Notes under the pieces: model-generated | Databases searched by the model: none | The model's input: only the letters and a program-made list of their open reading frames with translations | What the model was told of the DNA's origin: nothing | Shown here: positions 1 to 12,298 of the stretch, piece after piece | Layout of the letters: each line of letters starts with the position of its first letter | How positions within the stretch are numbered: the stretch's first letter is position 1 | Assembly: GCA_009602735.1 (NCBI GenBank) | Contig: WELA01013696.1 | Span: 41,488 to 105,487 of the forward strand | DNA from: Mesotaenium endlicherianum | Lineage: Eukaryota > Streptophyta > Zygnematophyceae > Zygnematales > Mesotaeniaceae | Direction: 5' to 3' | Length of the DNA stretch: 64,000 nt | Program-made: the position numbers and the translations under genes

Positions 1-195
1 GGGGGGGGTTGCTGCTCGTTTCTGCTTACGTAATCTAGCGTAGGATTTAGACAACTGGAGAAGAGGGAGTGAAGACATGGGGACAACGAGCCACGTGTGT
101 GATAATCAGCCCCTATTCTTGCTGCATTTGCTCGCAAGTCCCCTGTCTAGAAGTCAAGATGCGCGTCGCCTGAACCACTGGGGGCCGTTTCGCAG

Positions 196-891
196 GGGCA
201 GTCCGTTCCAGCTATGGGGCAGCCGTACCCTAGCCAGGCAATGGCGGCTCATCGCTCCGACATGGGCATGATGTTGGGACATCAGCCCGGTCTCAGCACT
301 GCCATGGGCATGCCTCTGACAGGCAGGATGGACCATAGCACCGGCTACCCTGGCCCTCCCTCGACGCCCATTTCGGGCGGCTACGGAATTCCAGTGGGGG
401 GACCAGGTGCAGCGTTTCAACAGCCTATGTATGGGCAGTCGTCAGTGGGACACATGCAGCAGCCGTGGCAGGGCATGAGAGGACCTGGCCAAGGGCCTAG
501 CCTGGGGCTGCCTCCCATGTCGGGGCCAGGGCCACCTTACTTTGGGCAACCGGACTACAGCGCCCGAAACTCAGCAGCCCCCCTTGGAGCTCCTTCATAC
601 CCGTCGTACCTGGGGGAGTTGGGTGCACACGCCGGTGATGTCGGCTCGCTGGGCCGAGGAGGAGGAGTGGGGGCAAGCAGCTCCCCTGGCAGAGACTTGG
701 GGGCGACGATGGGCATGCCAGGGAATGGGTTAGAGGGTGGGTCCCATATGAACGACCATCAGGTGGGGAGTTTGGAGTCGGCCTTGCAGCAAGGCAGGCA
801 ACTAAATGACTCCCTACCCTCGTGGCAAGATGAATGCCCCAAGCAACGCTGGCCAGATCAAGGGTGTGAGGAGCTTAGTAGGAACTGGTGA
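196..891 (+). CDS. Terminal exon of a Gly/Pro/Met-rich protein (partial gene)
   Basis: The frame is open from a plausible splice acceptor (pyrimidine-rich stretch ending in cgcag at 195) to a TGA at 889-891, giving about 231 residues. If the acceptor is used the exon starts in phase 0 with GQSVPAMGQP; the first ATG is at 214. The protein is low in complexity and rich in Gly, Pro, Met, Gln and Ser, with repeated GMP/GPG-like steps, which is typical of disordered tails of transcription or RNA-associated proteins. I recognise no domain. Upstream exons lie outside the window. The steady composition and the lack of stops over 690 bases favour real coding. It could also be a complete short ORF starting at 214. 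Confidence 0.5.
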   Translation, partial: GQSVPAMGQPYPSQAMAAHRSDMGMMLGHQPGLSTAMGMPLTGRMDHSTGYPGPPSTPISGGYGIPVGGPGAAFQQPMYGQSSVGHMQQPWQGMRGPGQGPSLGLPPMSGPGPPYFGQPDYSARNSAAPLGAPSYPSYLGELGAHAGDVGSLGRGGGVGASSSPGRDLGATMGMPGNGLEGGSHMNDHQVGSLESALQQGRQLNDSLPSWQDECPKQRWPDQGCEELSRNW

Positions 892-1843
892 ATGTGTTGG
901 AGGTGGGATAATTTTGTGGGCCTCCGCGGAGGGAACTCCCTGGAGGTTGTGAGCTTCTCTGTAGTTATATGCGGATTGCGGGTGGGCGTAGGTACAGGTT
1001 AACGCGGTAGTCATAGTATAGTTTGGGAGTGTGTATTGGGCGCGCGTTGTGAATGTCCGACTTGTTAGGGTTCGGCTCTGCGCTTACGTCATGTTCATAG
1101 GAAATTATTTTCATTTTTTGAGGGCTCTCTGGCTTGTGGAGATCCTGCTTTTGAAGTGTTGTGTGGACTCGTTAGCGTAGTGCTCAACTCTCGACTTTTA
1201 TATAGCAAGTCTGAGATTAGTATTTGAGACCTTATGATTAGAACTTCCCCGTTTTAGTTGGCTTAGAGTGGGTCTCCTGCCCCGAGTTTGTAGATGCCGC
1301 TACGATGCCTAGCTATTTCTTCAGATGTGTGGTTTTTTTACATTTAGTAACAGCCTAAAAAATGTTGACACTAGCACAACTACTACATCTGTCTCTACTT
1401 CAACCTGCGGATATGACAACATTAAAGGCAGCCAAGTGTGGTCAACGTTCTCGTCCATTTCTTAGTTAAAATATGCTGCCAACTTAGTCAACAAGTTATC
1501 GAGTTCGTACTTGAGTATGTTAACAGCTTGTTTAAGACTAACACATCAGGTTTTACCTTTTCCCCTTGCTGCAAAGTAAATTTTTCCTCAGGATCCCCTG
1601 TGTACTTCTAGATGTACTCTTCCATCTTTAATTAGGACAGTGCCCAAAAATGGCACCTAAATTTGCATGATGGGCAGCCAAAAAGCGTCAGTGAAATTTC
1701 TCTGGCATTGAGGAGGAGCTCGTGGTGAGTAATTTTTGTTGAAGGGAAAACCCTGTTGTCCAATGATGTTGGATATATGCAGGTATATATTGTAATGAAC
1801 TTATGTGCTGTTTCATCAATAGCTTGAAACCCCGGCGCTTCTT
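892..1843. other. 3' UTR and intergenic DNA, no gene seen
   Basis: AT-rich, with stops in all frames. It probably holds the 3' UTR of the preceding exon and spacer DNA. I saw no repeat, RNA gene or conserved motif. Confidence 0.4.
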
Positions 1844-1901
1844 GGGGTCAATTATGGAATTAGCCCTGAAGGACGCGATATTGACAGTGCCTACCCATTA
1901 G
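1844..1901 (+). repeat. Dispersed repeat, copy 1 (unoccupied site)
   Basis: The stretch from ggggtcaatta to acagtgcctacccattag is matched, in reverse complement, by the two flanks of the MITE-like element at 49822-50625. Here the two halves are joined directly, so this copy represents the repeat before that insertion. Weaker similarity (ttgtgaccac, gaccacggt) continues to about 1960. Confidence 0.6.
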
Positions 1902-2548
1902 CCGCAAAATCGGAACAAGAATTGTGACCACGACCACGGTCGCTGGCGCGCGTGTGGTATCGCCACCCTATGTGCCCACGTCGACAAACAATGACGCCAG
2001 CATGTTCCATGCTAATTTGCAACGTGTACACAAAACAGCCGCATTGTTGGCTTCTTGTGCCCATGGACGTGACTACCGAAAACCGTTCGACCGCCACAAC
2101 TGTCGTCTGGTCATGCCGTTGTGTCTAGGGATGGTTGTGGTCCATTCTGCAAACGTATGCGGTAGCTACTTTTTTGGCGACCATAACGATGGTCAAGTGA
2201 CCCTCTATTGCCATTGGCCGTCGAGAGCTCGTTCACGCATGGGAGATGGATAGCATGCGCCGCCCAAAACTGTTTGGTCTTTGCCGGGTCCTTGTGTATA
2301 CTTATGAACACCCACCTTGTCCTTGGATGAAAGTGCTTTGTGTGCTTCAAAACTTGTTCACGGAAATCCAAATATTGGATCCAAAAAATTCGCTTTCCCT
2401 CCTTTTCTTGGTGCAACCTTTTCAACAGCTTTCACTTTCGGCTACAAATGTTTTGAATGCTCCACCCACGTCCACCTTTATAATCTTTGTGCAGTCATGG
2501 CCCTCAATCAGAAGTATTGCGCACTGGAAACTCGGGTGTGCTTTTACA
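1902..2548. other. Spacer upstream of gene G1, no confident gene
   Basis: Short overlapping ORFs occur on both strands here but none resembles a known protein. The first part continues the dispersed repeat. An in-frame extension of the G1 exon upstream to 2246 is open, but its composition looks random, so I start G1 at the ATG at 2549. Confidence 0.35.
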
Positions 2549-3469
2549 ATGGAGTCCACCCCCCCGTCAATGGAGTTGGCAGCCATCCAAAGTCTGAGGG
2601 CTACTCTATCTGCCTACGCTAGTCACTCTCAGTATGTTGTTCCTCTGTCAGCTTATCCGACTCCCAACAATTCAGGCACTCAGAATAGTCAGCTAGCATC
2701 ATTTTTCATGCCAAGGAGACCTTTCATACCACCGTCTGCTGCTGCTGCACCAGCAATTGGCCGTTGCCCTGAAATTACACCATGGGGCCATTCGCTGGCT
2801 CATCCACAGTTACCACGTCCCTTTCCTGCAGCAAATGGCACTTCAAACGATGAAGTAATACCTACTGCCCACCACTCACAGCCTCTCATTACCAATGAGA
2901 TTGCTGAGCTGCTCCCATCTGTAACCACTTTCACAAATTGCTGTTAAATGCTTCTAATTTGCCGACGACACAACTCGCCCTCATTCTGTTCTGTAATGGG
3001 TGCAGGCCTCCCAGACTTATACATCTTCCATGGCTTCGGCGCACGGGACGACCAACTTCTCCAATGGACAAACGGTTAGTATCCTGCTATCTGTAGTGGT
3101 CGTCGTGTTCTATTAACGTGTTCAATGATACACACAGCCCTTCTCACTCTCTGTCCTGCATCCAGCTCTTTGTGCCAATTTACCTTTCATGTGTGCTTGA
3201 CCATTTCAAGGAATTTGTTGTTTTCACTCTGAATTTGCGAGGATTGTGGCCATGTTCTGCAGGCATCCCGCTCCACAAATACAAACCCGTCTGCTGGACA
3301 GTTTACTACTGCCTCAGTGGTGACAGAGGTAAAGTCTTTTATGCTCTCAATACTCTAAATGCACTGTGATTGGACTTGTTGTACAAGTCTTCATCACTCA
3401 CTGTTCTTTTTTTCTACTGCTGCATAATACTCATATTGCATATCTGCTTTCTTCACTTCTGTCATTGAC

Positions 3470-4185
3470 TGTAAGGAATCAGTATACTTGTGGATATAAT
3501 ATTCATTTAATAGGGTAGTTGAATAAGTTCACCCTCCTGACCTTTAGTTAATATTGAGTCTGCTGGACTTTAGTAAATAACCAGTTTAATGACTCAGCCG
3601 GGAGCAGTAGGCTGAAGTCAGCTCAGGTCAACTTGCTGACACATTCTTTGACAGCCAGCTGATTTTCGTCCTCGGTAGCAGCAAATTGCCTAGATATGCA
3701 TCTAAGTGTGGTGTGCTAGATGAATGGCCAGATGACATCCCTAGGATAGATGGCGATTCGGAATGATGGGAGATGGCGATGGATTTGGTTAATTGAGGTC
3801 CTACCAACATGGTTAACTCCCGGGTAGGCGGTGCCATCGCACTTGCCGTTGAACAGTAAACTCATTCCGTGTACATATGCTAGGATTGCTCTCGAGTTCG
3901 GCATTCGAAAACGAGGCCAACTCTCTTGTACAGCTTACTGAGAAAGATCTGAATCCAAGGCGAGAAGCCATTGATATGCTCTGTCTTCTAGCCTTGCTTA
4001 TGTGCGAGTTTACCGATTGCATTACTGATGCTAGTCTACTTCCATTTGACTTACAAGTATTGTTCACTGCTAGTGTGTTGTCTTTTGCTGTTTAATCAAT
4101 TAACAGAAATACCATAAAGATTACTTGCTGATATAAAGATCTTTATTAATTGTTAATCGCTTATTTGGTAAGTCGATTCATTTCA
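3470..4185 (+). repeat. 5' LTR of family 1 copy 1
   Basis: 716 bp, beginning TGTAAGGAATCAG and ending ATTTCA, paired with 11585-12298. Homologous LTRs flank copies A and B. Confidence 0.9.
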
Positions 4186-4186
4186 G

Positions 4187-4200
4187 TGGTATCGGAGCAG
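4187..4200 (+). other. Primer-binding site, initiator-Met tRNA type
   Basis: TGGTATCGGAGCAG begins one base after the LTR. It resembles the plant initiator-Met tRNA complement (TGGTATCAGAGC) with one difference. The same site follows the 5' LTR in the other family 1 copies. Confidence 0.8.
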
Positions 4201-4219
4201 TTATCACAGTCTTCTTTGT

Positions 4220-5692
4220 ATGGTAATGACAAGGTATGAAACTAGCAACTCCCGAGACATGGAGAACCAGGATAACGAGAATGTCGACAACCAGGCCGAA
4301 AGCCATGTAGCGGGAACCCGTACCTTTTCCGCAGCAGTGGCAGATACTGCAGCTAGAGAGGCTGCAGATGAAGCAGCTGCTATTGTTGTAGTTGCAACAA
4401 AGCAGGTTGAAGAGGAAAGAGGCAGATTAGAGGCAGAAAGATCAGCAAAAGATGCTGAAGATACAGAATGGAGGGAAGGACAGCCGACGGACGGACGCAC
4501 TGTCGAGGAACTTAAGGCAGCAAGGGCCAATGTTCTGCACCCACCTCCTGCTGTACAGCCCAGTGTGCCTCTAGGTCAAATCCGTGACCGGCTCAATGCG
4601 GCAGGAATTGCTGCTGCAGGAGCAAGAGGGACTATTGAGGACACTGCTGAGCGAGTGGATGCCCATGCTGCTGCCGCATTTGCTAGACTCCCACCTCAGA
4701 GTGTGGATTTGGAAGCATTATTTGTTCAGATGCAATTGCAAATGGCGAGTATGTACCAGTCCCAATAGGAGGACAAAAGAATCATAATGTTCCTGCTGCG
4801 GGACAGAGACCAACTGGGTTCTCAAACCATGGGTGGTGGTGGCAGAGGCCTAAGTAAGCCTAAGTCAAAACCTCCCCAGGACTATGATCCTGAGGGAAAC
4901 AAGAAATACTACCTGATCAAGTTCCTCGCTGATGTTGAGCAGTGGCTGGAGAACTACCCAGAGCTGCAGGATTACGAGAAGGTCAAACACATCGGTACAG
5001 TAGGCAGTGCAGCAGACTGGTGGTTGTATTGGAAAGGAGAGCATAAGGCTCAGCAACTCGGTGACCCTACGTGGGTAGAGTTTGTCGAGAAGTTGCATGA
5101 AAAGTTTGATGTCATCAACCAGCAGGAGAAAGCTATCTATGCGATGATCTCCTTGACACTGAAGCAGACCACTTCAGTTGCTGAGTTTGCTCAGAATTTC
5201 CAGGAGAACATGATTAAGCAGCCAAACTTGCCAGAGCGGTATAGGATAGCATACTTCAGGTATGGCTTGAAATCCGAAGTCTCTGGTCATTTTGCTGAGA
5301 AAAAGTATGAGAAACTGGCTGACTTGATCCAGGATGCTGATGCCTGGGATCAGCAGCAGTTCAATCACAAGCGCGAGAGTAATGCTTTGGTGTCTAAGAT
5401 TGTCAAAAAGCCCCACGGTTCCTACAATGCAATTGAAGGAGACCACGCTGAGGATGATCCGGCTGATGAGTATGAGTATGAGTACAATGCTATACAGTCT
5501 AGAGGGAGAGGTGGTTACTCTCGAGGTGACTATGGAAGGGGAGGCGGTAGGACTAAGCTGAGATCCGCTTCAGCAAAATCTGTTTGCTTCCATTGCCAGC
5601 AGTTGGGTCACTTCAGAGAGCAGTGTCCAAACAAGCACCTCCCAAAGGTCAAGAGAAAGGACCAGCCTTTAAAAGACAGCAACAGTCAGTAA
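4220..5692 (+). pseudogene. gag: gag region of family 1 copy 1 (fossil)
   Basis: The N-terminal half is Ala/Glu-rich and predicted helical. It is followed by a retrotransposon gag domain (Trp-rich, around 4880-5350) and a CCHC zinc knuckle (CFHCQQLGHFREQC) near 5585. The homologous gag of copy B is one uninterrupted frame of 492 residues. This copy is degraded. Confidence 0.85.
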
Positions 5693-5939
5693 TCCAGTCT
5701 ACTGACTGTGAGGATGCTAGACATAGTGAGTCGTCACTAGCTGCCCTCGTAGCAGGTATTATGGGTCCTNGGGTTTCGCTGAACTGGATTCACTATGCAT
5801 GCCTGACAAGTAGATAAAGGAGACCATCGACAATATAGACATCCAGAGAGTGCACACTCTGGATGATCTTGTTCCACCTGATGTCCAACATTTCTTTGCT
5901 AAGTCAGGAGAACAATGCGAAATTTAGGAAAAGACAGTC

Positions 5940-8900
5940 TCCCCTATCCTACTGCATTGTATGATTGCAGGTAGGAAGATGAGGGCATTTGTTGACGGAG
6001 GGGCGTCACATACTTTTATCCATAAGGACTTAGTTAAGCGGCTAAGGCTGCCTACTGTCACCCAAGAGAATAGAAAAATATTCCTTGGAGATGCCTCAAG
6101 TATCCCGGGAGGAGTTATAACCAAGCCTATTGAGGTCCAGTTAGGTTCTGGCATTGCAGTTCTAACTGAAACGTTACATTTGAGGTACTCAACACTGGCT
6201 TTTATGATCTCGTGCTAGGCAGGTCTTTGGCTTAATAGACATCAAGCTGAAGTGTGTTGGAGCAGAGGTACAGTTCAAGTGAGAGGAGCCAGTGATGGGC
6301 AGACTAACTTGGCACCCACCAGCGCTCTTCCTCTTGTCCTGTATGGATGGCAAATGAAGGAAAAGAAGAGGCTTCCAGGAGGATGCAAATTGCTGAATGC
6401 AATTGAGTTCATCAAAAGCTGGAACCAGAAGGAAGACAGAATGTTCTGTCTGCTGCTAAGAAAAGTACCTCCTCAACCTGAAGAAGTGGTGGAGAAAAAG
6501 GTAAGCCCTCCGGAGCACCCTACTGCTGCAAAATCTGTTGCTCAGTACACTAATGTTTTTACTATGCCTCCAAAACTACCTCCTAAGAGGGAGGTGGATC
6601 ACAGGATTGACTTATAACCTGGGAGTCAGCCACCCTGGCAACGCACTTATGGCTTGTCTTATGTGGAGAGCGAAGAGTTGAAAACACAGATTGCAGAGCT
6701 TGAGGAAAATGGTTATATTTCCCCCAGTAAATCACCTTATGGCGTACCCATCCTCTTTGTTAAGAAAAAGGATGGGAGTATGCGGATGTGCGTTGATAAC
6801 AAAGCTCGTAACAGAATCACAATAAAGAACAAGTACGCTTTACCCAAAATTGAGGACTTGCTTGATACCTTGTCTGGCGCTAAAGTGTTCAGTAAGATAG
6901 ATCTCCAGAGTAGTTATTATCAAATCAGAATTGCTGAGTGGATGAACACAAGACTGCATTCCGCACATGTTATGGACACTATGAGTTTAATGTGATGCCA
7001 TTTGGACTGACTAATGCTCTTGCAACCTTCATGGGTGCTATGAATGACATTTTTAGACCTTACTTGGATATGTTTGTGCAAGTCTTCCTAGATGATATTT
7101 TAATTTTCTCTAAAGATGAAGCGCAACATGCTGAACACTTAAAGGCAGTCATGCACACTCTGAGAAGAAATCAATTATATGCTAAAATGAGCAAGTGTGA
7201 TTTCTTCAAGGAAAGTATTGAATTTCTAGGCCACGTTGTCAGCAAAGAAGGCATCAGTGTGGATTCTAAGAAGGTCCAGACCATAAGGGACTGGCCTGTA
7301 CCACAATCTGTCTCCGAAGTTAGATCCGTCCTGGGGTTGGCTAACTACTATAGGAGATTTATTGAGAATTATTCTACAAAGGCCAGTAAATTGACTGACC
7401 TCACTAAGAAAGTCATAGGGTATGTGTGGGGGGAAGAGCAGCAAGCTGCCTTCCAGACCCTTAAAGATGCTCTTTTGTTCTGCCCCAGTGCTAGCCGTGT
7501 ATGACCCCCGCAAACCTGTGCAGGTGCTTGCTGATGCCTCGGACTTTGCCATGGGTGCTATTTTGTTGCAGCCTGCTGACAAGACCACAAAGGATGGTAA
7601 GGTAAAGCAGGAGTGGCATCGTGTGTTGTATGAGTCTATGAAATTTAATCCAGCGGAGATTAATTACTCTGTGCATGATAAAGAGTTGCTAGCTATCATT
7701 CATGTACTCAAACAGTGGAGAGCATACTTACATGGTAAAGCTTTTAAGGTGATTACATATCATCTAGCTCTGACTCACTTTCAGAAGAAGTCCAAGCTGT
7801 CGAGGAGGGAGAACCGCTGGAGCCAGATGCTGGAGCAATTTCAAGTCTAGATTGACTACAAACCAGGGAAGTTAAATCCTGCTGATGCACTCTCTAGACG
7901 ACTTGACTTGCAAGAGAGGAACTTTAGTCAGCATGCTGTAGATGAAGTCTTTTGTGCACTCACTTCACTAAAGGTAAAAAAGTCCTTCCTTGAACAACTT
8001 AAGAAAGCCTACCTTTCTGACCCAACATTTGAGCCCAGCCCCACTGATGGTGTGCGTCCTGCTACTGCACTCGGGTATCGGCTTAAGGGAGGGGTCTGGG
8101 TGACTGAAACCACTTCAGGGAGGCTAAAGCTGGTCATTCCTAATAACTTGGAAATAAGGTCCCTCTTACTGAGTCAAGCGCATGACAGTTTGCTGGGTGG
8201 GCATTTGGAGCAGGCCAAAACTTTTGGCAAACCGGCAAAATATTATCATTGGCATGGGTTGCTCCGGGAGGTCTTGAAATATGTGAAGTCCTGTGATCAG
8301 TGTCAGAGAAATAAGTCTAGGCACACACCACCGGGAGGTCTCTTACAACCACTGCCCATCCCAGCTAGACTCTGGGAAAGAATATCCATGGACTGGGTGG
8401 TCACACTACCAAGAACTGCCAATGGGCATGATTCAATACTGGTAGTCGTGGATAAACTGACAAAAATGGTCATTTTTATCCCCACAACTGTCAAAGTGAC
8501 TGCACTCGAAACGGCGAGACAGTTTTACAACCATGTAGTATGCCAACATGGGCTCCCCTCTAATATCATCTCAGACAGAGACTCAAAATTTACCTCTAAA
8601 ATCTGGAGAGCTTTAATGGGGTTAATGGGAGTCAAACAGCTGCTCAGCACAGCAAACCACCCACAGACTGATGGGCAGACTGAAAGAACTAACCGAGTTT
8701 TGCAGGAGGTGCTGAGAGCTTATATTAACCAAAAACAAGATAATTAGGATGACGTGTTGCCCCAAATTTAGTTTGCGGTCAACAGTGTGGTTCACGCGTC
8801 AACGGGCAAGACTTTTTTTGAACTGAGCCTGGGTAGAGTCCCTAAGTCTCCTTTGGATGTACTAGGGGAGTCTTAAACTCACCCGAAAGGGATTGACAAT

Positions 8901-9484
8901 CCGGTCTCCCTCCAGTTAACTCAGGAGTTTGCTGACACCCTGTCAGAAGTCCAACAAAACCTGCACACAGTCCAAGAAAATCAACAAAAATACGCTAATC
9001 AGTACCGTCACGAGCTGACATTTTCTAAGGGCAATTTAGTCAAATTGCATTCTCAATACCTGTACCTACCTGGTGTGGTCAAGAAAAAACTTGGTCCTGT
9101 CTGGGTCGGTCCATATTCGGTGGTGCGCCGTGTCGGTCAGAATGCTTACGGATTAATATGCCAGCGGACTACAAGGGTCACCCGGTCTTTAATATCTCCT
9201 TCCTGGAACCGTATATTAAAGGTGACACACTGTTCACAGGTTGGTTACCTGTCCAACCGGGTCCGGTCCCCGCTGTCAGGGAGGGTGACCCTGAGGAATA
9301 TGAGGTTGAAGAGATTTTAGACGCTCGCTCTGTTCGTCGATCGTCTAAATATGTCATGAAGTACCTCATCCGATGGAAGGGTTACGATGCCCCTGGGGAC
9401 ACTTGGGAATTTAAGGAGCAGCTGACCAATGCCAGAGGGGCGTTGAAACGGTTCCACCTTCGGGCGGCTGGGGCACCCCCCTAA
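5940..9484 (+). pseudogene. pol: pol region of family 1 copy 1 (fossil)
   Basis: Order of parts: aspartic protease (DGGASHTF, near 5995), reverse transcriptase (about 6650-7200, with FLDDILIF), RNase H (about 7500-7800), integrase with HHCC finger and DDE core (about 8160-8740) and a C-terminal chromodomain (about 9290-9450, with YLIRWKGYD). This order defines Ty3/gypsy chromoviruses; the chromodomain is thought to guide integration to marked chromatin. The region carries several breaks. Confidence 0.9.
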
Positions 9485-9799
9485 CTGTCATTTCAGTAGA
9501 CATGGAAAGGTGACAGGAGGGGAATGTCAGAGTTTGTAATAATTGTGACGGGCAGCCCACCTTTAAAATTAAGTTGGAGGGGGTGGTGTTCTGTCTCGGG
9601 ATGAGCCAGACAACTTTTGATAACCATACTACACACTGAACCTGCGCTCACACTCACTTTCTCTCTAACTCAATTCTCTGTTATATTCACTCACACCAGG
9701 TATTACACACTAGGAATTCTCCCTATCGCGTTTCTCTTCATCAAGGGCACTCAATAGCGGCAAAATATCATGACTTCACTGATTGCATTGTGTTCATGA

Positions 9800-11499
9800 T
9801 TGAGCAGGATGACTCAGAATTCGGAACTTAAGAGGAAGAGAAGAACGGAAGAGGCACATGCAGAATACTTGCAATTCCGTGGCGACATCAAATCATCCTC
9901 CCATCTTCGCTCGGGAATCACAACGACTCAACAACAGCGGGAGGCACAGAAGAAGAAGGAGGAGGAGGAACAGGCCAGACTGAGGCACGAAGAAATGGAC
10001 AGAAAAGCTACAGAGGAGGCCAAGAAAGCAGAGGAGGAGAGGCAAGCTGAGAAGAGGCGGAAGCAGCAGGCTGAAGAAGAGCAGAGGAGTATCAGCAGCT
10101 ACCGCTACACAGTGCTGGGCAAGGGCTTTGATCTACTAGAGGAGGCCTTCAAATATGCCCAGAGAAGTCGCTGTGAGTCGCCGAAGGACATCCTGCAGAG
10201 GGAAGGGGAGACATTCGAAAGCTTTGACAAGTATGTAGAGGTCAGCACAGGGCTCCTCCTCTACCACAATTACGCCAGGATGGTAGGATACACGGTCAGA
10301 GAGGCCAAGGCAATGGCCCAGGTAAATGAAGCAGGGACTGTATCGATTCCGGGTATCTGGGGGAAAGATAGGGTCATCAGGATGATCCCTATGGACGCAG
10401 ACAGCTTCAAAGACTCTACATCCCATAACAGGTTCAAGGCCATGTATAATGAGGTGGAGAGAAGGAGCTGGGAAATCTTGGCCAGGGAAACCAGTCAGCT
10501 GGACTTTGCAGGGCACTGGTACCCTTGTACTCTGAAAAGGACAGACCCTGCCTTCTTCCAAAAGCCCACCAATTGGCGGTGGATGACCATCAACATGAGG
10601 GACCAGCAGAATGACAAGGCGAAGGATGAGGATTTCCTAACAGACCTAAAGGGGAACATAGTATTGCCTCCTCACATTGCAGCTTGGGACCCAAGATTGG
10701 ATGGAGTAAGAGACTGCATGAGCCAAGAAATGCAGGAGGACAGGAGCAGGAACGAGAGTCATTCTCTAAAGGGGAGCACGTTTATGCCAAATGGGCAAGC
10801 AAGCAGGGGGAAATGGACCTGTATGCGGTCCGGACTTAGCAGTCCCCACCAGCACCCAAAAGGGGAAGGTCAATGGGATATTCTTTTTCTCGGGAAGAGC
10901 TGGAGCAGCTGACAGAAAAGACCCCAGCAGTCTCACAGGAACCAGGGGACGGAGAGGAGGAGGGGTCAGAGGAAGAAGAAGAGGAAGGCGGAGAGGAGGA
11001 CACTAGCCCCGCTGTGATCTTGACACCTGCCACATCCCCTGTATGGGAGAAGACTGGGTTGGCCCTGCATCGGCTTGTTGAAGAGGAAGATATCACTTGG
11101 CTGGGTACTGCCAGAGGACAGAGCCCATCTCCATGCCTGGAGACCCAGTTAGACAGGGCAGATAGGAGGGCTGCTAGAGAAATAGCCAGAGGCCTGCCAG
11201 CATCTCCCTTGCAGAGAGGGCATGTGCCCTTGGCTCATATCATGCAACATCCTTCTGGTATGCCGGTATATGTACCAGTCAGTTTGAGGGCTGCCCAAGA
11301 GAAGGCTGCCTCCATTCAGTTCCAGACCGTGCAGGAGGAAACACCACAGTTACAGCGCGTTCTCCGCGGGGTCCCTACGCGGATCCCCCAGGCTTCAGGA
11401 GACCCCAAGACAGGAGGAGGTTTGACTCCCCTGACCATAGAGCCCCAGGAACATCTCCCTCCTAAGGGCAGAGGGCCCAGGGCACAGCACGCTGTATGA
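9800..11499 (+). pseudogene. ORF3 region of family 1 copy 1: unknown protein between pol and 3' LTR
   Basis: A sense-strand coding region follows pol. An N-terminal charged coiled coil (Lys/Glu/Gln/Arg-rich, about 9830-10090) leads into a globular core with motifs SYRYTVLGKGF, MVGYT, IPGIWG, YNEVERRSWE, WRWMT and LPPHIAAWDPRL, then an acidic Glu-rich stretch and a Pro/Ser tail. The same architecture occurs in copies A and B. I recognise no known family. Extra ORFs between pol and the 3' LTR are known in several plant gypsy lineages, but I cannot link this one to any of them. It is not quite whole in this copy. Confidence 0.75.
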
Positions 11500-11549
11500 G
11501 AGGGAGATCAGTACTTTCACTTAGGGAAATCCATGTACCTAGTGTTAGT

Positions 11550-11584
11550 GTTGTCGAGACGACAACCTGTTAAGTTGGAGGGAT
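11550..11584 (+). promoter_or_regulatory. Palindrome and polypurine tract before 3' LTR (family 1 copy 1)
   Basis: GTTGTCGAGACGACAAC (11550-11566) is a perfect 7-bp inverted repeat around AGA. It is followed by the purine tract AGTTGGAGGGAT abutting the 3' LTR. The palindrome is conserved in copies A and B. Confidence 0.65.
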
Positions 11585-12298
11585 TGTAATAAATCAGTAT
11601 ACTTGTAGATATAATATTCATTTAATAGAGTAATTAAATAAGTTCAGCCTGCTGAGCTTTAGTTAATATTGAGTCTGCTGGACTTTAGTAAATAACCAGT
11701 TTAATGACTCAACCGGGAGCAGTAGGCTGAAGTCAGCTCAGTCAGCTTGCTGACACACTCTTTGACAGCCAGCTGATTTCCGACTTGGTAGCAGCAAACT
11801 GCCTAATTATGCATTTAAGTGTGGTGTGCTAGATGAATGGCCAGATGACATCCCTAGGATGGATGGCGATTCGTAATGATGGAAGATGGGGGTGGATTTG
11901 GTTAACCGCGGTCCTACCAACGTGGTTAACTCTCGAGCAGGCGGTGCCATCGCACTGGCCGTTGAACAGTAAACTCATTCTGTGTACATTTGCTAGGATT
12001 GCTCTCGAGTTCGGCATTCGGAAACGAGGCCAACTCTCTTGTACAGCTTACTGAGAGAGATCTCAATCCAAGGCGAGAAGCCATTGATATGCACTGTCTT
12101 TTAGCCTTGCTTATGTATGACTTTACTGATTGCATTATTGATGCTAGTTTACTTCCATTTGACTTGCGAGTATTGTCCACTGCTAGTGTGTTTTCTGTTT
12201 TTGTTTAATCAAGTAACAGAAAACACCATAAATATTACTTGCTGACATAAAGGTCTCATTCAATTGTTAACGGCCTATTTGGTAAGTCAATTCATTTC
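11585..12298 (+). repeat. 3' LTR of family 1 copy 1
   Basis: 714 bp, TGTAATAAATCAG to ATTTCA, homologous to 3470-4185. Host intron sequence resumes immediately after the duplicated target. Confidence 0.9.

Larger units (their letters stand above)
3470..12298 (+). mobile_element. Ty3/gypsy chromovirus, family 1 copy 1 (fossil)
   Basis: A full-length element of 8.8 kb: 5' LTR, Met-tRNA primer site, gag, pol (protease, RT, RNase H, integrase, chromodomain), a third ORF, purine tract and 3' LTR. It is flanked by near-identical 5-bp duplications, ttgac (3465-3469) and ttgat (12299-12303). The two LTRs differ at roughly one site in ten by eye, so this is the oldest of the three family 1 copies. 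The coding parts are clearly broken, by roughly a dozen or more changes. It sits in an intron of G1 in the same orientation as that gene. Confidence 0.93.

Noticed and set aside
2246-2548. In-frame upstream extension of the first G1 exon
   Set aside because: Open, but the sequence looks unlike the downstream Ser/Pro-rich protein; the ATG at 2549 gives a better start.
3716-4067. Repeated 60-90 codon ORFs on both strands in every family 1 LTR
   Set aside because: They are shared because the LTRs are homologous. The two strands are open in the same segment and no protein family fits.
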